A stretch of DNA of 27,848 bases, taken from the NCBI GenBank assembly GCA_009785015.1, contig WQXD01000016.1, positions 1-27,848 of the forward strand, in the 5' to 3' direction. Source of the DNA: Oscillospiraceae bacterium. Its GTDB lineage: Bacteria; Bacillota_A; Clostridia; Oscillospirales; WRJC01. Position 1 is the first letter of the stretch; each line of letters opens with the position of its first letter. The translations under genes were made by a program, and so were the position numbers. Below the pieces are notes generated by a model. The model made no database searches, had not been told where the DNA came from, and saw only the letters and a program-made list of their open reading frames with translations. Shown here piece after piece: positions 1 through 7,204 of this stretch.

Positions 1-1
1 A

Positions 2-454
2 TACGACCAAGTTGGGTTCGGGCTGACCGGATTCAGCAGTTACCGTGACCGTTTCATGATAAACACGCAGTATTTCGACAAATATTACGAAGCGATCGAC
101 AATAATGCCCTCCCTGTTACCAGATGCATAATCCGCTCCCCCGAACAGCAACTGCGCCGGTCAATTATTTTGCCGTTAAAGAACATGGACGTAAAAAAAG
201 CGGCTTTTGAAAAATTAAACGGGCGAAAATTGGACAATGTATTTGTGGAAAAAATGAAAAATTTAAAAGCGTTCGGGTTGGTTGAGGAAAGCGAGCGCAA
301 TATGAAATTGACGGAATTGGGCGCTTTTGTAGCGGACGAAGTTGTGGAACAGTTTAATGCCGTAGAATATCTTCCGTTTGAAAGGTCAAGATATGCCGAG
401 GGAGTGCTGAACCCCTATTTAAACAACACATCGAACGACGCTTTCGGCAAATAA
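2..454 (+). CDS. HemN-like radical SAM protein, C-terminal part (5' end outside the window)
   Basis: The reading frame is already open at base 2 and reads through the first ATG (base 56) without a break, so this is the last 150 codons of a longer gene. The stretch GFGLTGFSSYRDRFMIN followed by YYEAID, LPVTR and LRRSIILPLK matches the C-terminal domain of oxygen-independent coproporphyrinogen oxidase (HemN) and its relatives. Those proteins carry an N-terminal radical SAM barrel with a 4Fe-4S cluster; the cluster-binding cysteines would lie upstream and cannot be seen here. The end of the protein reads LTELGAFVADEVVEQF, typical of the HemN_C winged-helix tail. The family includes true coproporphyrinogen dehydrogenases, heme-degrading enzymes and class C radical SAM methylases. 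Because a methyltransferase gene follows 43 bases later and hemZ sits elsewhere in the window, a modification enzyme is more likely than heme synthesis; that part is inference. Confidence 0.75.
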   Translation, partial: YDQVGFGLTGFSSYRDRFMINTQYFDKYYEAIDNNALPVTRCIIRSPEQQLRRSIILPLKNMDVKKAAFEKLNGRKLDNVFVEKMKNLKAFGLVEESERNMKLTELGAFVADEVVEQFNAVEYLPFERSRYAEGVLNPYLNNTSNDAFGK

Positions 455-497
455 AATAAACCAAAATTGAAGCAAATTGAAAGGAAATTTTTTTATT

Positions 498-2513
498 ATG
501 AAAATAAGACCTGTAGACATCGCCTGCAAATCCAAACACTCGCTTGTGCATATCGGCAGCCTCGATTCTTTTGACTTGACTCCGGGTGGGATTGATGCGG
601 CCCGCAATATTCTGCGGTATTTTGACACGCAGGATAAATCATGTTTGGAGAATGCAATGCGGGCTTATGACAGGCTTATCCCTACGGAAAATTTCGGGGG
701 CGAATATACTGCCCTGCGCTGGATTTGCATGATTCTGCTCGCGCCGTCGCCGAAACTCACGAAACATTTTTTTGACGAGCCGACGGTAAAAGGCTGGTAT
801 GATTATCTGAGCGAAAACGATTTTGAAAAATTGAAAACGTATCTGGAATATAAATATCATTTCAAACCGCTGTCGCCCAAAGACACGACAAACACCCGTA
901 TGTTCCGTTTTCTGGAAGATTTTATACTGTTTTCGAACCCTGACAGGGAACGGTGGGAAAAAACCAGAAAAATCCTGCGCAAACTGCGAATCGACTATGG
1001 CCTGACTATTGCCGACGTAGGTTGCGGCTCAGGATATTTTACGTTTAAATTCGCGAATATGGTGGGTTCTTCGGGAAAAGTTTACGGCATTGAAATAAAC
1101 TCCCTACATCTTGATTACTTGCGTAAGTTCGTCAGAAATAATAAAATTAAAAACGTCGAAATTGTCGAAAGCAATTCCGACGGCATCGGGTTAAGCCCGG
1201 ACGTGAAAGCGGATATTGTGTTTTCCTGTTCGTTGTTTCACGTGCTTTACGCCGTGTTTAAAGAAGAAGACCGTTTCGCGTTTATGAAAAGTATTAAAAA
1301 CACACTAAACCCCGACGGCGCGCTTATCATCATGGACAACGATTTGGTCACGGACGGCAACCTGCCGTATCACGGGCCGTATATCGCAAAAGATTTACTG
1401 GTCAGCCAGTTATATTACTACGGATTCAAACTGGTGAAAAAGGTTCAGGTGACCAAACAAAGATACGCGTTGATTTTCAAGCAATGCGAAGTCGTTTCAA
1501 TGGAGGATAATACAAATCTGGGCAAAGGCATTATTTCCGCCATGTCTGGGGTGTCGTTAGTCAAATATGCGTTAGCCGACGCAACCCCCGAGGAGAGATA
1601 CACCGAAAACGGCAGGGACGCCGCCGGGCTTTTTATCCGCGCCTTGACTGATAAAACGCCCGACAGCATAGACGCGACTATTGCCGCTTACGAAAAAATA
1701 ATCCCCAACGAGCGTATCGGGGACGAATACACCGCTTTTGTGTGGTTCTGCGAATATTTAAAAGCAGACGAGCAGGCGCGTTCCCAAATGACCGCCGACC
1801 CTCTGGTGAAAGAATATTTCGATTATCTGTCGGAAAACGACTTCGCGTTATTAAAAGAATACCTGTTGAACAGGTACGAGTTATTGCCGGATAAAGGCCA
1901 TACAATGGAAAAAGTTGATCTGATGAATATCGGCGAACATATCGCGTTTAATAACCCCGCCCGCGAACGCTGGGAAAAAACAAATCAAATGCTTGACTGC
2001 ATAAATATAAAACCCGGCGAAATCATAGCCGACGTGGGGTGCGGGAGCGGGTATTTCACATATAAGTTCGCGAATCTTACAGGGCCTTCGGGCAAAGTGT
2101 ACGCGACGGAAATCAACAAAGACGCGCTGTCTTATGTAGAATCGCTGCGGGATAAATATAATCTAAATATCATACCGGTCGTGAGCGCATTAAACGACGC
2201 GAAACTTCCGGACGGGCAGTTTGATAAAATTTATATGTGTTCGATGTATCACGCCGTGTATGTGGCTTCGATTGAGTTTGTGAAAGACGGGTTTATCGGC
2301 AGCATTAAAACAGCCCTGAAAGACGACGGCAAGTTGATTGTCGTAGACAACGAAATCACGCGCGAGGGCGTGCCGGACTATCACGGCTCCGGTATCGACC
2401 GGCGGCTTGCAATCAGCCAGTTGGAACATTACGGGTTCCGTTTGACAGACGAAAAACAATTTATTCCGCAGAGATATATTTTGATATTTCAAAAGGAGAA
2501 CGGGAAAAAATGA
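498..2513 (+). CDS. Tandem-duplicated class I SAM-dependent methyltransferase (671 aa)
   Basis: The protein consists of two homologous halves, each with a helical N-terminal region of about 120 residues followed by a Rossmann-type methyltransferase domain. SAM-binding motif I is ADVGCGSGYFT in both (residues 172-182 and 511-521). Motif II ends in an acidic residue (YGIEIN at 196-201, YATEIN at 535-540). Both halves share the segments DYLSENDF, RERWEKT and YHG, and each ends in a QRYxLIF strand. The start is taken as ATG 498 because AAAGGAAA precedes it by about ten bases; an in-frame TTG at 477 is less likely. The gene lies 43 bases after a HemN-like radical SAM gene and overlaps the transporter gene by ATGA, so the three are probably co-transcribed. 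The substrate is unknown. Both copies keep the SAM-binding motifs, so neither is obviously dead. Confidence 0.8.
   Translation: MKIRPVDIACKSKHSLVHIGSLDSFDLTPGGIDAARNILRYFDTQDKSCLENAMRAYDRLIPTENFGGEYTALRWICMILLAPSPKLTKHFFDEPTVKGWYDYLSENDFEKLKTYLEYKYHFKPLSPKDTTNTRMFRFLEDFILFSNPDRERWEKTRKILRKLRIDYGLTIADVGCGSGYFTFKFANMVGSSGKVYGIEINSLHLDYLRKFVRNNKIKNVEIVESNSDGIGLSPDVKADIVFSCSLFHVLYAVFKEEDRFAFMKSIKNTLNPDGALIIMDNDLVTDGNLPYHGPYIAKDLLVSQLYYYGFKLVKKVQVTKQRYALIFKQCEVVSMEDNTNLGKGIISAMSGVSLVKYALADATPEERYTENGRDAAGLFIRALTDKTPDSIDATIAAYEKIIPNERIGDEYTAFVWFCEYLKADEQARSQMTADPLVKEYFDYLSENDFALLKEYLLNRYELLPDKGHTMEKVDLMNIGEHIAFNNPARERWEKTNQMLDCINIKPGEIIADVGCGSGYFTYKFANLTGPSGKVYATEINKDALSYVESLRDKYNLNIIPVVSALNDAKLPDGQFDKIYMCSMYHAVYVASIEFVKDGFIGSIKTALKDDGKLIVVDNEITREGVPDYHGSGIDRRLAISQLEHYGFRLTDEKQFIPQRYILIFQKENGKK
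585..2489 (+). repeat. Internal protein-level duplication within the methyltransferase gene
   Basis: Copy 1 spans about 585-1481 (residues 30-328) and copy 2 about 1614-2489 (residues 373-664), with an offset near 339 residues. They are joined by a linker of about 44 residues. The nucleotide sequences have diverged strongly while protein motifs are kept, so the duplication is old and both copies appear to have been under selection. Confidence 0.8.
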
Positions 2514-3952
2514 ACGGATTAAGCGAATCAAATGAATCGAAAGATATTAAAAAAAATGATGAAATAAAAAAACTTATTATTATTTTGTGCGCGTTATTGG
2601 GTTTGATCGTGATCGTTTTTCTTCCGGCGCCCCCGGGGCTTTCGATACAAGGGAAAAATACGTTGGGACTTACTGTGTTTTTTCTGGTTTTATTGATAGC
2701 GCGACCCGTTTCGATGCCTGTGATATGTCTTATGCTGTTGGGGGCAATGCCGTTGTTAAGGATTACCGAAAAGTTTGAATACGCGCTGAAAGGGTTTTCC
2801 AACCCTGTCCCATATTTTTGCATTGCTTCGATGTGCCTGTCCTGCGCTTTTGTGACTGTGCCGCTTTCAAACAGATTTTTAAAATTTTTATTGACGCATT
2901 TCGCCAAATCCACAAAGAGCCTTATTTTAAGCATCATGATATGCGAATCCCTTGTCGCAACCGTCATTTCCAGCGTCCCGTCCACGGCGGTTTTTGTCGC
3001 CATCAGTTTGAGTATCCTGCAGACCATCAACGATGAAAAAAAACGGAAAAGCATAGGCAGGGCTATGATTCTTGGAAATATATTTTCAAATATAATAGGC
3101 GGCATAGCGACCCCGGCGGGGTCTTCACTGAATATGCTTACAATCAGCATTTTGAGGGACTTAACGGGTAAAAACATTTCATTTGTACAATGGACATCGG
3201 TAGGATTGCCAATGGTTATCGTATTAGTTCCGTTTGCGTGGTTTCTCATCATAAAGATATTTAAGCCCGCCGATTTGGGTAAAGAAGACATTGAAGTCTG
3301 TATTAATATGCTGCAACCGCCACAGAAAATAGCGCGGAATGAGATTTTGTTTATGATTATTTTTGGCTCTGCGATTATTTTATGGATATTATCTTCATGG
3401 GTCCGGGTGATTGATATTAGCGTCGTTGCCGTAATTGCCGCGAGCCTCTGCTTTTTACCGGGACTTAACATCATTTCAACCAAAGATTTTGCGACCATGG
3501 CAAAATGGGACGTGTTTTTTATACAGGGAACCGCGCTTACTATGGGGAGCTGCATGATAAACAACGGCGTCGACAAATGGCTTTCGGATATCGTTTTTGG
3601 CAAATTCCCTGAATTGCCTATGTTTGCTTTGATTGCCTCTTGCGCTTTCTTTGTCTTTGCGATGCTGCTTGTAATACCGGTCGCTCCCGCCATGATTGCA
3701 ATTTTTGCGCCGCAATACATCGCAATCGCAGGACAGCAAAACATTTCGCCTGTCATATTGATGTTGGTTTTAGCGTTATGCGCCAAGAATTGTTTTCTAC
3801 TGCCTTTGGATACCGTCCCGATTATGGGACTGCAAACGGGATATTTTACGATTCCGGAGATTATGAAGCCGGCGTCGATTTTACAATTATCAATCATATT
3901 CCTGCTGTCTTTATGGATACCGGTAATCTGCCGTGTGGTTGGATTATTGTAA
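2510..3952 (+). CDS. DASS/SLC13-family anion (dicarboxylate-type) transporter
   Basis: This 480-residue protein is strongly hydrophobic, with about eleven to twelve predicted membrane segments after a short charged N-terminus (about residues 1-23). Recognisable family features are LTVFFLVLLIARPVSMPV near the start, GNIFSNIIGGIATPAGSSLN in the middle and NCFLLPLDTVPIMGLQTG near the end. The region corresponding to the first Ser-Asn-Thr motif reads SSVPSTAVFVAIS, with Pro-Ser-Thr in place of Ser-Asn-Thr, so the sodium/carboxylate site may be altered. Members move di- or tricarboxylates, sulfate or related anions with sodium across the cytoplasmic membrane; the actual substrate cannot be told. 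The ATG overlaps the stop of the methyltransferase gene (ATGA), indicating translational coupling and a shared role. Confidence 0.8.
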   Translation: MNGLSESNESKDIKKNDEIKKLIIILCALLGLIVIVFLPAPPGLSIQGKNTLGLTVFFLVLLIARPVSMPVICLMLLGAMPLLRITEKFEYALKGFSNPVPYFCIASMCLSCAFVTVPLSNRFLKFLLTHFAKSTKSLILSIMICESLVATVISSVPSTAVFVAISLSILQTINDEKKRKSIGRAMILGNIFSNIIGGIATPAGSSLNMLTISILRDLTGKNISFVQWTSVGLPMVIVLVPFAWFLIIKIFKPADLGKEDIEVCINMLQPPQKIARNEILFMIIFGSAIILWILSSWVRVIDISVVAVIAASLCFLPGLNIISTKDFATMAKWDVFFIQGTALTMGSCMINNGVDKWLSDIVFGKFPELPMFALIASCAFFVFAMLLVIPVAPAMIAIFAPQYIAIAGQQNISPVILMLVLALCAKNCFLLPLDTVPIMGLQTGYFTIPEIMKPASILQLSIIFLLSLWIPVICRVVGLL

Positions 3953-4000
3953 AATGAATGAAAGCCGGCCTGTTCGGGTAAAACGGGGGTGTGACAAATG

Positions 4001-4165
4001 CTAAGACAAATGATGGGCGTTAAGAAAAGCAGGGTTATTGTCCGTATTCTCTATGGCTTTATCCACTTGTTCATCTTTTTCTGTAAAACTCGGGGTGAAT
4101 CCGTCTGCGCCTACTGCGAAAACTTGTTTTAACCTTTTTTTGCCGTCATATCTTTTTAAAAATGA
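4001..4165 (-). pseudogene. Possible C-terminal remnant of an unknown gene
   Basis: Read on the minus strand, 54 codons are open and end in TAG at 4003-4001. The peptide contains FAVGADGFTPSFTEKD and ends in NPAFLNAHHL; its charged composition looks more like protein than the opposite strand does. There is no ATG and an in-frame TAG precedes it at about 4168, so at most this is a decayed 3' fragment. I do not recognise the family, and chance is a real alternative. Confidence 0.2.
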
Positions 4166-4209
4166 CTAAACCGGTTCTGGATCCGGTTTGGTCATTGTCT
4201 CGTTTTTTT
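4161..4209 (+). terminator. Rho-independent terminator-like hairpin after the transporter operon
   Basis: AATGACTAAACCGG (4161-4174) pairs with CCGGTTTGGTCATT (4183-4196), allowing one T-G pair, around an eight-base loop. Seven T's follow at 4203-4209, six bases after the stem. The gap before the T run is longer than ideal, but position and stem strength fit a terminator for the operon ending at 3952. Confidence 0.6.
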
Positions 4210-4220
4210 GGTTTAAAAAT

Positions 4221-4243
4221 TAATAAAGCGTTCGGCTTTATTA
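4221..4243. repeat. Perfect 9-base inverted repeat upstream of uvrA
   Basis: TAATAAAGC (4221-4229), loop GTTCG, GCTTTATTA (4235-4243). On the plus strand no T run follows. On the minus strand ATTTTT follows, so it could act as a weak terminator in that direction or as an operator. Confidence 0.45.
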
Positions 4244-4277
4244 TGACACGCTGTTGTCATATTTATTGTGATATAAT
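4243..4277 (+). promoter_or_regulatory. Extended -10 promoter with upstream palindrome, for uvrA
   Basis: TGATATAAT at 4269-4277 is an extended -10 box (TGN plus TATAAT). No -35 hexamer lies at the usual distance, which extended -10 promoters can tolerate. Immediately upstream ATGACA-N6-TGTCAT (4243-4260) is a palindrome in the -35 area and a plausible operator. It does not match the Gram-positive LexA box. Confidence 0.5.
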
Positions 4278-4316
4278 GAAAAAATACAAAAATCAAGGAG
4301 ATCGATACAATAATTT

Positions 4317-6563
4317 ATGGAAGCAAGAACCGAAATAGAAATCATAGGCGCAAAACAAAACAACCTGAAAAATATCTCGGTGAATATCCCCAGGGACAAA
4401 CTCACGGTGATAACCGGGGTTTCGGGTTCCGGCAAATCTTCTTTGGCTTTCGATATAGTGTACGGCGAAGCGCAGAGAAGATTTTTGGATTCCATCTCGA
4501 ATTTCGCGAAAAGCAGGATAAACCAGGTAAAAAAGGCGAAAGTGGATTATGTGAGAGGGCTCTCTCCCGTCATAGCGATCGAACAAAAAAAGGGAAACTC
4601 AAACCCGCGGTCGACCGTCGGGACGGTCACGGATATAAACGACTACCTCAGGCTGCTCTACGCGACTGCCGGCGTTGGAAAATGCCCGGTCTGCCAACAC
4701 CCTTTAAAGCCGGTATCCTCATCCCAGATAGCCGAGCGCGCCTGCAGTTATCTTGAAGCGGGAACCACAGTGGAGCTGCGCGCGCCCGTTTTCAAGGTTT
4801 ACGGCGAAGAATGGGGGTTTTCGCTCGATAAGATACGCAACAAGGGATATAAATACCTAAAAATCGACGGCAAAGACGTGAGCCTTTCGGAAAAAGTGGA
4901 GCTCGACGAGGAAAAAGACTATAACATAGAGGTGGTCTTGGACACTTTTACGATAAGCCCGAACATATATATCCAGATCGCGAAATCCATCGAAGCCTCG
5001 ATGGTGTCCTTGGATGAGGACATATCCGTGAAAGTCGAAGTGACGAAAGGCAAAGTCCCGGAAGGGTTTTATGAAAACTTCGAATGCTGCCCCGAACACC
5101 ATTTCATACTCTGCGAGCTCCAGGCCTTTCACTTCTCGTTCAACATCGGGACCAACGCCTGCCACACATGCCTTGGGATAGGCCGCTCGCACGTGGTCGA
5201 GCCCAGATTTTTGATTGTGGCGCCGGAGAGGAGCATAATGAAAGGCGGGCTGAAAAAAATGATATTTTCCCCCACCGACAAAAACAGCAACAGGGGGGCG
5301 ATAATATACAGCCTCGCGAAGCACTACGGATTTTCGATGGATACCCCGATAAATCAACTGCCCAAGGAGGCCTTGGACGTCATATTTTTCGGCTCAAAGG
5401 GAGAAGTGATCGAATGGGTGCAGCCCCCCTTCGCCAAAAAACGCAGCTGGGTGGTCGGGAGAAAATGGGCATATGGGGGAATTGTCCACGATATCGAGCA
5501 CTGGTACCGCAATTTCGTGAGAAATTCCGCAAAGGAACAGAGTTATGAACCCGGTTTTGTGAATGAAGTGATGATAGAAAAAATATGCCCCGAATGCGGC
5601 GGGGCGAGGCTCAAAAAACAAAGGCTCGCCGTCACGGTGGGCAAAGTCAACATAGACGAGCTTTCGAGGATGCAGCTTCCGGATCTGCTCGATTTTCTGA
5701 CAAATCTGCAATTTGACGTTTTGGCGCGGGATGTGGCGGGGAGCATAATAAACGAATTGAAATCGAGGCTATCGCTTCTAATCGAGATAGGGCTGCATTA
5801 TCTTTCGCTGGGCAGAAGGAGCGACACCATATCGGGCGGCGAGATGCAAAGGATAAAAATGTCGACGCAGATTTCAAGCGAGCTGATGGGAATGCTCTAC
5901 ATCATGGACGAACCGAGCATAGGGCTCCACGCCAGAGATGCGATTCGGGTCATCCAGACGATGAAAAAACTGCGGGATCTCGGAAATACGGTCATAGTGG
6001 TGGAACACGACGTCGAAACCATGAAAAACGCGGACTATATGGTCGAAATAGGCCCGGGCCCGGGGATACACGGGGGAAACATCATCGCCTGCGGGAGCTG
6101 CGAGGACATACAGAACTGCGAAGAGTCCATAACCGGGCAATACCTCGCAGGCAAGCTCTCCATTCCCATTCCGGCAAAACGCCGCCCCGGAAACGACAGA
6201 TTCCTGTATGTTTACGGCGCCAGGGAAAACAATCTCAAAAATGTGGACGTGGAGATACCGCTGGGGACATTTGTCTGCATAACGGGCGTCTCGGGCTCCG
6301 GAAAAAGCACGCTCATAAACGAAGTTCTGTTCAAACAGCTTGAAATAATCAAAAAGGGCGCGAGGATACTCGCGGGCGAACACGACCACATACTCGGGAT
6401 AGAAAACATAACAAACGTCATAAATATCGACCAGTCGCCAATCGGCAGGGGGAGCAAATCCAACCCTGCGACATATATCGGCATTTACGACAGGATAAGG
6501 GCGATTTTTTCATCGACGGAGGAAGCCCTCAAAAGAGGCTACAGGGCCCTCGATTTTCCCTGA
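4317..6563 (+). CDS. uvrA: UvrA-family excinuclease ATPase, N-terminal part up to a frameshift
   Basis: UvrA scans DNA for lesions as a dimer and loads UvrB in nucleotide excision repair. This part carries both Walker A motifs (GVSGSGKSS with K40 and a second GVSGSGKST near the end), the first ABC signature SGGEMQR with Walker B MDEPSIGLH, and several zinc-type motifs (CPVC, CPEH/CHTC, CPEC). The first zinc module reads CPEH where canonical UvrA has CPxC, so one ligand is His. The frame stops at TGA 6561-6563 just after a T4C3 run, and the protein continues in the -1 frame from 6560. Joined, the two parts would give about 962 residues, the normal UvrA length. The AAGGAG at 4295-4300 is 16 bases from the ATG, unusually far, but an in-frame TAA at 4311 forbids an earlier start. 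It may be the main UvrA or a UvrA2-like paralogue. Confidence 0.85.
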   Translation: MEARTEIEIIGAKQNNLKNISVNIPRDKLTVITGVSGSGKSSLAFDIVYGEAQRRFLDSISNFAKSRINQVKKAKVDYVRGLSPVIAIEQKKGNSNPRSTVGTVTDINDYLRLLYATAGVGKCPVCQHPLKPVSSSQIAERACSYLEAGTTVELRAPVFKVYGEEWGFSLDKIRNKGYKYLKIDGKDVSLSEKVELDEEKDYNIEVVLDTFTISPNIYIQIAKSIEASMVSLDEDISVKVEVTKGKVPEGFYENFECCPEHHFILCELQAFHFSFNIGTNACHTCLGIGRSHVVEPRFLIVAPERSIMKGGLKKMIFSPTDKNSNRGAIIYSLAKHYGFSMDTPINQLPKEALDVIFFGSKGEVIEWVQPPFAKKRSWVVGRKWAYGGIVHDIEHWYRNFVRNSAKEQSYEPGFVNEVMIEKICPECGGARLKKQRLAVTVGKVNIDELSRMQLPDLLDFLTNLQFDVLARDVAGSIINELKSRLSLLIEIGLHYLSLGRRSDTISGGEMQRIKMSTQISSELMGMLYIMDEPSIGLHARDAIRVIQTMKKLRDLGNTVIVVEHDVETMKNADYMVEIGPGPGIHGGNIIACGSCEDIQNCEESITGQYLAGKLSIPIPAKRRPGNDRFLYVYGARENNLKNVDVEIPLGTFVCITGVSGSGKSTLINEVLFKQLEIIKKGARILAGEHDHILGIENITNVINIDQSPIGRGSKSNPATYIGIYDRIRAIFSSTEEALKRGYRALDFP

Positions 6564-7204
6564 CCCATTCGGGAGGCGTCAGATGCGAGCACTGCCACGG
6601 CGACGGAATCCTTGTGACAAACCTGCAGTTCATGGCCGATATCGAAACGGCATGCCCCGTGTGCAAAGGGGAAAGATTTTCCAAGGAAGGGCTTGAAATC
6701 ACATACAAAGGCAAAAGCATAGCGGACGTCTTGAATATGACCACCGAAGAAGCGCTCGGATTTTTCGACGATGTAAAATACCTCAAACACAAAATCGGCA
6801 TAATGAACGAACTCGGACTTGGGTATCTGACCCTGGGCCAGAGCTCGACCACCCTTTCGGGCGGCGAGGCGCAGCGCGTCAAGCTCGCCTATGAACTCGC
6901 CAAGATAAAACGCGGGATGCACAATTTATATATTCTGGACGAGCCCACGACCGGGCTGCATCTTTACGACATACAGAAACTTTTGTACTGCTTAAACAAA
7001 CTGATTGACAACGGCCACACGGTCATAGTTATAGAACATCACCTGGATGTGGTGAAATCGGCCGATTATATAATAGACCTGGGCCCCGAAGGGGGAAACA
7101 AAGGCGGATATGTGGTGGTCAGCGGGACTCCCGAAGAAGTGGCGCGATGCGAAAACTCATTCACCGGGAAATATTTGCAGGACGTGCTGCCGCAAATTCG
7201 ATGA
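6560..7204 (+). CDS. uvrA: UvrA-family excinuclease, C-terminal part after the frameshift
   Basis: In the -1 frame the family sequence resumes without loss: LTHSGGVRCEHCHGDG, then CPVCKG completing the second zinc finger, TLSGGEAQRVKLAYEL (second ABC signature), ILDEPTTGLH (Walker B) and VIEHHLDVVKSADYI. Alone it lacks any Walker A and would be inactive. A GTG at 6614 could start it but has only a weak CGGA upstream and would cut the zinc finger, so separate translation is unlikely. Restoring one T in the run at 6554-6557 gives the family-like DFSLTHSGG. The choice between a real mutation, an assembly error and ribosomal slippage cannot be settled from sequence alone. The last 44 bases overlap the convergent histidine kinase gene. 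Confidence 0.8.
   Translation: MTHSGGVRCEHCHGDGILVTNLQFMADIETACPVCKGERFSKEGLEITYKGKSIADVLNMTTEEALGFFDDVKYLKHKIGIMNELGLGYLTLGQSSTTLSGGEAQRVKLAYELAKIKRGMHNLYILDEPTTGLHLYDIQKLLYCLNKLIDNGHTVIVIEHHLDVVKSADYIIDLGPEGGNKGGYVVVSGTPEEVARCENSFTGKYLQDVLPQIR

Larger units (their letters stand above)
3953..4316. other. Intergenic region of 364 bases between the transporter gene and uvrA
   Basis: No convincing intact gene is present. A 16-codon reading frame (3954-4004, MNESRPVRVKRGCDKC) starts just after the transporter stop but has no Shine-Dalgarno site. The rest holds a possible minus-strand gene remnant, a hairpin terminator, two inverted repeats and the uvrA promoter, each listed separately. The region looks like a junction between an acquired operon and the resident chromosome. 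Confidence 0.6.

Noticed and set aside
477..497. TTG at 477 as start of the methyltransferase gene
   Set aside because: It places the AAAGGAAA site inside the coding sequence; ATG 498 has that site at suitable distance.
2461..3897. Open frame of 478 codons on the minus strand across the transporter gene
   Set aside because: It is as long as the transporter itself, but it has no recognisable family motif or ribosome-binding site. The plus-strand product is a clear DASS transporter, so this is a shadow caused by codon composition.
3954..4004. 16-codon reading frame directly after the transporter gene
   Set aside because: It has no Shine-Dalgarno site, no recognisable product and chance length; mentioned only in the intergenic description.
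6554..6560. Canonical programmed -1 frameshift heptamer in uvrA
   Set aside because: T TTT CCC does not satisfy X XXY YYZ because the A-site codon CCC cannot re-pair on TCC, and no strong stimulatory structure or close Shine-Dalgarno-like element was seen. Only P-site slippage remains as a weak possibility.
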